DNA of 64,000 nt, taken from Flemingiibacterium sp045578725 (GTDB lineage Bacteria > Bacillota > Clostridia > Oscillospirales > CAG-272). Below the pieces are notes generated by a model. The model searched no databases. It had not been told where the DNA came from and saw nothing but the letters and a program-made list of their open reading frames with translations. Location: the NCBI GenBank assembly GCA_045578725.1, contig JAZNKS010000096.1, positions 1 through 64,000 of the forward strand, written 5' to 3'. Shown in pieces: positions 58,417-64,000 of the stretch. Made by a program: the position numbers and the translations under genes. The first letter of the stretch is position 1. The number at the start of each line of letters is the position of its first letter.

Positions 58417-59841
58417 TCAGCTGTTGGCATCGAGAATTTCCTGATAGGTCGCTTCATATGCAGCCTGGCAGGCGGTTTTGAGGGATGCAAAGGTCGATGC
58501 GGAGGTATCGGAGGTGCCGTGCAGAACCTTAGTAAGATTGCGCACCTTTCCGAAGTTGAAGACATAGGCCAGATCGAAGACACGGTTCTCGGACAGCAAA
58601 TCGAGGATCGCCTCCGATTCATCGTCACGGGAGTACTTTCTCGTCAGCTGGACATCGTAGTAGGCGGGGATGACATAATACTCCGATGCGGAGGCCATCG
58701 CTTCCAGAATAATGGAGGTACGCTCGGGATCCGGAGCCGTACGCGGGACAAGGAGCATGGTTCCCGACCATTCCTGCATATTGGAAATGTAGTTCTCCTG
58801 ATGCTCATCGAGCTTGGGATTCGGCAGATAACCGAACTCCTGCTCCATGTCACGGAAGAGGCTGAGAGAATAGAGACAGCCCTCATAGAACAGCGCCCGA
58901 CCGTCATTGAACATCTTCGGCGCGTAATCGTAATTACTCAGACCTTCCACGCTGTCCGGAATGTCCCGGTCGATGACCAGCACCTCACCGGATGAAAAGA
59001 GATCGAAAACCTTGGAGAGCGCTTTTACATTGCGGCTGTCGTCAACGGTCAGAGTCAGCGAGCCGTCCTCCTCCAGCGTGGACAGACACGCACCGGCCGA
59101 CCAGAACATAGCACCGCCTGCACCGCGCGAAGCCACGAGTCCCCACTGATCCAGATAATCCAGCTTGCTGTCGCCGTTCAGGTCCTGCTTTACATCGGCG
59201 CAGAGCTTCTTCAGCATATCCAGTGTCCACTTGCCGTCATAGACCATCTGATACAGATCGCCGACCTTATTTTCTTCTGCCAGCTCCTTGTTGAAAAAGA
59301 GCAGCCATGTGGAGTTGTCATCCACCAGATTGATAGAACCGGACAGGCCGTAATTCGCACCGCCGATTGCCGCCTTTTCCATCAGATCCCCATCCCACCA
59401 TTCGCGGGTGAGATCGACATACGGCAGCTCCGTTACATCAAGACCGATTTTGTAACCGGATTTCAGCACGGCATCGGCCTGCGTCACCAGCAGATCATAG
59501 CTGTCATCGTCGGCCATAACCGAAGCCGTGAAGGTCTTCTGATAAGTATCCTTCGCATCCCGGATCTCGGTGATCTGTACACCGAGCGCATCCTCCACCG
59601 CCGCATTGCGGTAGAAAATGGCATCGTTCAGATGATCGCCGTTCTGCCCTTCCACGTCGATTTCAAACACCGTGCGCATATGGTTGCTTTCATCCGATGT
59701 GAGGATGCGGAATTCAAATCCGCCGTAATCCTTTTCGGGAAGTGCACGGCTGATAATCTCCGGCTGTGTTTCGGGCGGCGTATCCGTGTCCCCCGACTGT
59801 GCGGTTGTGTCGATCGGATCGGCCGCCCCGCCGCACCGCAT
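58417..59841 (-). pseudogene. Solute-binding protein gene lacking its signal peptide
   Basis: A 474-residue frame, strongly paralogous to the lipoprotein at 61591-63069. Shared blocks include ETQPEIISRALPEKDYGG, SGSINLVDDNSTW, DLNGDSKLDYLDQWG and RTAPDPERTSIILEAM. The frame begins MRCGGAAD exactly where the lipoprotein Cys should stand. No signal peptide is encoded in any frame upstream, and no RBS or promoter was seen. A 5' deletion is likely, leaving an unexported or unexpressed copy. The body carries no stop or frameshift, so the event looks recent. A very unusual upstream start cannot be excluded. Confidence 0.65.
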
Positions 59842-59978
59842 CGATTGCTTATTTCCGTCGGGTCTTCCGCAGTGTAACCGGCCGCTCGCCCCGCGATTAC
59901 CACCGGAGCGAGTTTTCCTGAAGCCCCCGGATTAGCAGAATCCCACCGTATTCTGCACCAAATACAGAATTTTTTCCT

Positions 59979-60007
59979 TTGACAAGCTTTCGGGCGTATG
60001 GTAGAAT
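59979..60007 (+). promoter_or_regulatory. Promoter of the solute-binding protein gene at 60041
   Basis: TTGACA (59979-59984), a 17-base spacer and TAGAAT (60002-60007). Confidence 0.8.
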
Positions 60008-60040
60008 GGTATTGAATAAACTACCGGAAAGGATACGCTT

Positions 60041-61525
60041 ATGAAATTCCAACGCTTTACTGCCGGCTCGATGAGCCTTCTGATGGCGCTGACGCTTATC
60101 ACCGGATGCGGCCAGACGGCTTCGGGCAATACCGATACCTCCGCCGATCCATCGACTGACACCACCCTTCCCGCCGATACCGAGCCCGCCGAAACCGGCC
60201 GCGCCGCCTACAAGGACGGGGTCCCGGATCTGGATTTCGGCAACGCCGACTTCCGTATCTCCGTCACCGACCGCTATTCCTATGAAATCGATGTGGAATC
60301 GGCTACCGGCGATGTCTGCGACGATGCCATCTACAACCGGAATCTTGCCATTGAGGACCGCTTCAATGTCAATATCGTTCCCGTCATCACCGAGATGGAT
60401 GCCGCCAATGACAAATCCCTCCAGCCGACCGCCATCCGCACAGCCGTCATGTCCGGCGAGAGCGAGTACGATCTGACCGCCGTTATGGTCTACAAGGCCG
60501 GCGGCCTGATCCTCGAGGAATGCTTCCTCAACTGGCGCGATCTGCCCTACATCAATTACGATCAGCCGTGGTGGCCCGAGGAGGTCAACAACACCTTCAC
60601 CATCGACGGCAAGCAGTATGCGGCGGTCAGCGACCTCTGCATCACCACGCTTCAGCTCTCCTATGCCTTCCTGTTCAACAAGCAGATCGCCGAGGAAGCC
60701 AAGCTGGAGGATCTCTATCAGGTTGTCCGCGACGGCAAATGGACGATGGAGTATCTGACGAAGGCCACCGCCGATGTCTACAAGGATCTGAACGGCAACA
60801 CCACCGCCGATGAAGCGGACCGCTACGGATTCGTCGGCGATACCGTTACCGGTATCGATGTCTGGCTCCCCGCCTTCGGCATCCAGACCGTTGCCAAGAG
60901 CGGCGATGACCTCACCCTCGCGCTGAACAGCGACAAGACCGTCGATACGCTTGCCAAGGTGCTGAACCTCTACTACGGCTCCACCAATTCCTTCACCGTC
61001 TACTACAACGAGAAGCTGGATATGTTCAAGCAGAACCAGGCACTCTTCATCCCTGTCCGCATCATCGCCCTCTTCAATGAGCTCCGCGATATGGACGTTG
61101 ACTTCGGCGTACTTCCCTACCCCAAGTACGATGAGGCACAGGAGAAGTATCTGGGAAGCTCGCTGGACAACTACTCGGTTCTCTCCATCCCGACCACCGC
61201 TCCCGATCCCGAAATGAGCGCGGCGATTGTCGAGGCGCTGAGCTGTGAAAGCTACAAATCCGTCGTTCCCGCCTACTATGAGATCGCGCTGGAAAGCAAG
61301 TACACCCGCGATGACAGCTCCATCGAGATGCTGGATCTGATCATGGCCGGCCGCAACTACGATATTTCGATCCTGCACAACGATATCATGGCGGATCTCC
61401 CCTATCTCTTCCGCTCGCTGGTTGCCAACAAGATCGACAACTTCGCCTCTGCCTATGCTACCAATCAGGCCGCCTATCAGGCCGGTATTGAGTCGCTCAT
61501 CGAAGGCTACGAGGCAATGGAATAA
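60041..61525 (+). CDS. Extracellular solute-binding lipoprotein
   Basis: A 494-residue lipoprotein with lipobox LITGC (Cys23) and a Thr/Asp-rich linker. It has a two-lobe binding protein core: FGNADFRISVTDR, WRDLPYINYDQPWWPEE, the EF-hand-like DLNGNTTADEADRYG and VLPYPKYDEAQEKY. It belongs to the same broad family as the proteins at 41137, 58417 and 61591, but forms a separate branch. AAAGGA precedes the ATG. No permease genes lie nearby, so it is an orphan receptor. Confidence 0.85.
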   Translation: MKFQRFTAGSMSLLMALTLITGCGQTASGNTDTSADPSTDTTLPADTEPAETGRAAYKDGVPDLDFGNADFRISVTDRYSYEIDVESATGDVCDDAIYNRNLAIEDRFNVNIVPVITEMDAANDKSLQPTAIRTAVMSGESEYDLTAVMVYKAGGLILEECFLNWRDLPYINYDQPWWPEEVNNTFTIDGKQYAAVSDLCITTLQLSYAFLFNKQIAEEAKLEDLYQVVRDGKWTMEYLTKATADVYKDLNGNTTADEADRYGFVGDTVTGIDVWLPAFGIQTVAKSGDDLTLALNSDKTVDTLAKVLNLYYGSTNSFTVYYNEKLDMFKQNQALFIPVRIIALFNELRDMDVDFGVLPYPKYDEAQEKYLGSSLDNYSVLSIPTTAPDPEMSAAIVEALSCESYKSVVPAYYEIALESKYTRDDSSIEMLDLIMAGRNYDISILHNDIMADLPYLFRSLVANKIDNFASAYATNQAAYQAGIESLIEGYEAME

Positions 61526-61542
61526 TCCGGACATTATAAAAG

Positions 61543-61577
61543 TGCCGCCGCAGGTTTTCGCCTGCAGCGGCATTTTT
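61543..61577. terminator. Terminator between convergent solute-binding genes
   Basis: TGCCGCCGCAGG pairs with CCTGCAGCGGCA with one mismatch and is followed by T5 on the plus strand. On the minus strand the T tract is short. Confidence 0.8.
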
Positions 61578-61590
61578 CTTTCTGCGGCGC

Positions 61591-63069
61591 TTATTCAGCG
61601 TCGAGAATACTCTGATAGATGTCTTCGTAGACGGTTTGTGCCCACGGCTCGAGGGCAGCCAGCTCCGAGGTAATCGTGTTGGTTGTTTTCATCAGCGCAT
61701 TTGCGATGCTTCTCGCGCCGCCGAAGTTGAAGGTGTAAACCAGATCAAACACGCGGTTCTCAAACAGAATGTCCAGAATCGCCTCCGATTCGTCATCGCG
61801 GGCGCGCTTGCGCGTCAGCTGTACATCATAGAAAGCGGGAATGATGTAATACTCTGCCGACGATGCCATCGCTTCCAGAATGACGGAGGTGCGCTCGGGA
61901 TCGGGCGCGGTACGCGGAACCATCCACATGGAGGACTTCCATTCCTGTGTGGTGGAAATGTAGCCATCCTGCGCCTCATCATATTTGGGATTGGGCAGGA
62001 ATCCGAAGTCCGCATCCATATCGCGGAATTGATTCAGCGAGTTCAGGCATCCGCCGAAGAAGAGCGCACGGGATTCATTGAACACCTTGTACGCATAATT
62101 CCAGTTTGACAAATCATCCACTTTGCTCGGGATATCCCGGTTCGTGATGAGAACCTGTCCGGAGGAGAAGATATCATAAATCTTCATCAGCGCATTGATA
62201 TTGCGCTCGGAATTGATGGTGAGGGTCAGCGAACCGTCGTCCTCCAGCGTGCCGAGCATACCGCCGGCCGGCCAGAGCATGGCGGCGGCTGAATTGCCCG
62301 AGGCTACCATTCCCCACTGATCCAGATAATCCACCTTGCTGTCGCCGTTGATGTCGCGGGTGAGATCGGAGCAGATCTTCTTCATGACATCGAGCGTCCA
62401 TTTACCGTCATAGACCAGAGCATAGAGATCCTCGACCTTGTTCTCCTTCGCCAGCTCTTTGTTGAAGAAGATCGTCCAGGTTGCGTTGTCATCGACCAGA
62501 TTGATCGAGCCGGCCATACCGTAATTCACGCCGCCAAGCGCCGCCTGATCCATGATAACGGAGTCCCAGTATTCGCGGGAAGTATCGATATAGGGCAGAT
62601 CCTCTACCGCCAGGCCGTATAAGTATCCGTTCTGCATAATCTTGTCTGCCGTATGAACCAGCACATCGTAGCTGTCATCCCCGGCCATGACCGACTGAGA
62701 AAAGAGACTCAGTAAGCTTGAGTTGGCTTCGAGGATCTGCGTGATCGTAATACCGTAAGCATCCTCAACGGCGGTATTGCGGTTATAAACCGCATCGTTG
62801 AGCGCATCGCCGTTCAATTCCTCGGTGTCAATTTCAAAGCTGTAATCGAGAGCGCCCTTGCTGTCGGTGGTCAGAATGCGGAATTCGTGCCCGCTGTAAT
62901 CCTTTTTGGGAAGCGCATGGCTGATAATCTCCGGCTGTGTTTCGACCGTCGGTTCGGTGGTGGAATCCGCCGATGAAGTGTCGGTCACGCTCACCGCTTC
63001 ACCACAGGATGCGAGTGTCAGCGCGCCGAGCAGGGCAAGAGCCAAAACGCGCCTTTTTTCTGTTTTCAT
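61591..63069 (-). CDS. Extracellular solute-binding lipoprotein
   Basis: A 492-residue lipoprotein with lipobox TLASC (Cys22) and a Ser/Thr-rich linker. The binding core has EFRILTTDSKGA, LPYIDTSREYWDS, GSINLVDDNATW, EF-hand-like DINGDSKVDYLDQWG and LPNPKYDEAQDGY, with RTAPDPERTSVILEAM in lobe 2. It is the intact paralogue of the truncated gene at 58417. GAGGAAAG lies before the ATG. It is divergent from an AraC regulator with overlapping promoters, so it is probably induced by its own ligand through that regulator. No ABC permease is adjacent. Confidence 0.87.
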   Translation of the reverse strand: MKTEKRRVLALALLGALTLASCGEAVSVTDTSSADSTTEPTVETQPEIISHALPKKDYSGHEFRILTTDSKGALDYSFEIDTEELNGDALNDAVYNRNTAVEDAYGITITQILEANSSLLSLFSQSVMAGDDSYDVLVHTADKIMQNGYLYGLAVEDLPYIDTSREYWDSVIMDQAALGGVNYGMAGSINLVDDNATWTIFFNKELAKENKVEDLYALVYDGKWTLDVMKKICSDLTRDINGDSKVDYLDQWGMVASGNSAAAMLWPAGGMLGTLEDDGSLTLTINSERNINALMKIYDIFSSGQVLITNRDIPSKVDDLSNWNYAYKVFNESRALFFGGCLNSLNQFRDMDADFGFLPNPKYDEAQDGYISTTQEWKSSMWMVPRTAPDPERTSVILEAMASSAEYYIIPAFYDVQLTRKRARDDESEAILDILFENRVFDLVYTFNFGGARSIANALMKTTNTITSELAALEPWAQTVYEDIYQSILDAE

Positions 63070-63118
63070 TTTGCTTTCCTCCTTGATCCGGAATATTTCC
63101 GGCGTTTTTTGCAGTTCT

Positions 63119-63158
63119 ATTATAGCATATTGACTTTTAAGAAAAAAGGTAGTATAAT
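63119..63158. promoter_or_regulatory. Overlapping divergent promoters
   Basis: Plus strand: TTGACT (63130-63135), a 17-base spacer and TATAAT (63153-63158) for the AraC gene. Minus strand: TATAAT (63119-63124) with only a T-rich -35 region (about 63142-63147) for the solute-binding gene. The two overlap, and the weak -35 fits activator dependence. Confidence 0.7.
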
Positions 63159-63194
63159 ATAAAAAACCGCTCCGATTATCTGATTGAGGTCATT

Positions 63195-63965
63195 ATGAAC
63201 ATACAAAAAGAAGTCATTACCCATCTGCGCGTAAACCGTTACCGTGAAGCTTCCGTTGTCAACCTGCCGCCGCGTCCGACCGCTTCCGTCGGTTATTTTG
63301 AAAGCGGGGAGGCGCGCTATACCGTCGGGCAGGAATCCTTCACCGTGCGCGCCGGGGACTGCGTGTTCGTACCGCGCGGCTGTCAGTACCGGATTTCGCA
63401 TCTCGGCCCGACCGTCTACCTTTCCGCCCACTTCAATTTTATCTCCTCCAGCTCCTTCTTTGAGGGCCGGCGGATCCCGATTCAGGTTGTCCCCCATACA
63501 GACGGTGTGCATCCGCTGCTCTGCGGCATGAAGCAGGATCAGCAGGATCCCGCCCGCGTTCTGTCCTTTCTGTCGAAGTTTTACGCCCTCTGCGATGCGG
63601 TTCTGCCGCAGCTTGCCTGGGAGCCGCTTCCGAAGCACGATCCCCGCATCGAGAAAGCGCTGGAAATTCTGGATCGCGGCTACCGCGAAAAGATCAACAT
63701 CGATGAGCTGGCCCGGCTCTGCTGCATGAGCGTTTCCCATTTTCACGCGCTGTTCAAAAAAGAAACCGGCACAACGCCGGTGGAATATCGGAACCACGCG
63801 GCCATTCTGAATGCCCAGCAGCTCCTGCTGGATGACCCTTCCCTTCCGATTGAAGAAGCCGCCTACGCCTGCGGATTTGAAAATACCGCCTATTTCCGCC
63901 GCGTTTTTCACGCCGAGACCGGTCTCTCCCCCCGCGCATACCGAAAAAGCGAGCTGTACCGATAA
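63195..63965 (+). CDS. AraC-family transcriptional regulator
   Basis: A 256-residue regulator with an N-terminal cupin sensor (VGYFESGEARYTVG, AGDCVFVPRGCQYRI). The C-terminal AraC domain (about 152-250) has MSVSHFHALFKKETGTTP and CGFENTAYFRRVFHAETGLSP. Its promoter overlaps that of the solute-binding gene at 61591, the likely target. The ATG is preceded by GAGG. It is followed by a hairpin cut by the end of the window. Confidence 0.88.
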   Translation: MNIQKEVITHLRVNRYREASVVNLPPRPTASVGYFESGEARYTVGQESFTVRAGDCVFVPRGCQYRISHLGPTVYLSAHFNFISSSSFFEGRRIPIQVVPHTDGVHPLLCGMKQDQQDPARVLSFLSKFYALCDAVLPQLAWEPLPKHDPRIEKALEILDRGYREKINIDELARLCCMSVSHFHALFKKETGTTPVEYRNHAAILNAQQLLLDDPSLPIEEAAYACGFENTAYFRRVFHAETGLSPRAYRKSELYR

Positions 63966-63976
63966 AAAAGGGAGCT

Positions 63977-64000
63977 GTTGCAAGTTGAAAACTTGCAACA
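63977..64000 (+). terminator. Hairpin after the last regulator, cut by window end
   Basis: TGTTGCAAGTT pairs with AACTTGCAACA around a GAA-type loop, after an A6 run. The following bases are outside the window, so a T tract cannot be checked. Confidence 0.55.

Noticed and set aside
1..64000. tRNA or rRNA genes, CRISPR arrays, insertion sequences, phage or defence genes
   Set aside because: I looked for cloverleaf-like stems with CCA ends, regular spaced repeats, transposase or integrase motifs and restriction or toxin domains and found none.

Overview
The window is a GC-rich stretch (roughly 58-60% by eye) of a Gram-positive, anaerobic, probably spore-forming member of the Clostridia, most likely an uncultured gut or plant-biomass lineage. 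Supporting signs are a SPOCS/LysM spore-coat gene of the SipL type, a 'reverse' rubrerythrin, a T-box leader on aspS, pyruvate phosphate dikinase, many lipoprotein solute-binding proteins, and sigma-A promoters with 17-bp spacers (often TTGCAA or TTGACA with TATAAT). No rRNA, tRNA, CRISPR array, insertion sequence or phage module was seen.

Layout. 1-3.2 kb: 3' part of ppdK, then three overlapping membrane-protein genes. 3.2-8.9 kb: a minus-strand D-glucuronate operon (uxuA, uxaC, a mannonate-oxidoreductase-type SDR, a GH39 glycosidase) divergent from an AraC regulator whose leader holds an A8-G9 homopolymer. 9.1-14.6 kb: a CotH-kinase lipoprotein, a large unknown lipoprotein and a MATE exporter. 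14.6-19.8 kb: T-box leader, aspS, gatC, a GatA-like gene and gatB. 19.8-22.1 kb: DUF1538 membrane protein plus a double PII-like protein. 22.1-26.2 kb: glycosidase-like protein, MFS transporter and AraC regulator. 26.4-28.0 kb: sipL-like gene. 28.1-30.8 kb: minus-strand operon GNAT, aroK, fucU, pyrB. 31.0-32.0 kb: Rrf2 regulator and rubrerythrin. 32.1-34.5 kb: small unknown, an AT-rich lipoprotein and an M20 amidohydrolase. 34.6-38.8 kb: two GH36 enzymes. 38.9-40.9 kb: paired small membrane proteins, mutY and another membrane protein. 41.1-43.8 kb: an orphan solute-binding lipoprotein and unknowns. 43.9-50.2 kb: AraC regulator, then an operon of two ABC exporters flanking a DUF1854 protein. 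51.2-58.3 kb: a probable sugar/inositol catabolic operon (two Gfo/Idh/MocA dehydrogenases, three AP-endonuclease-fold isomerases, mnmM and two unknowns). 58.4-64 kb: three more solute-binding proteins, one lacking its signal peptide, and an AraC regulator.

The most unusual system is the aspS-gatCAB operon. Its T-box specifier reads AAC (Asn), AspRS has the His31 linked to non-discriminating enzymes, and GatC and GatB look intact. The GatA has lost its N-terminal segment and, by hand alignment, all three residues of the amidase Ser-cisSer-Lys triad. This implies tRNA-Asn-controlled transamidation that either uses free ammonia or borrows a glutaminase encoded elsewhere. Other points of interest are a PyrB carrying only the zinc module of PyrI at its C-terminus, ABC exporters with extra N-terminal domains and zinc ribbons around a DUF1854 protein, and miniature membrane proteins with an OadB-like GGADGPTAI motif.
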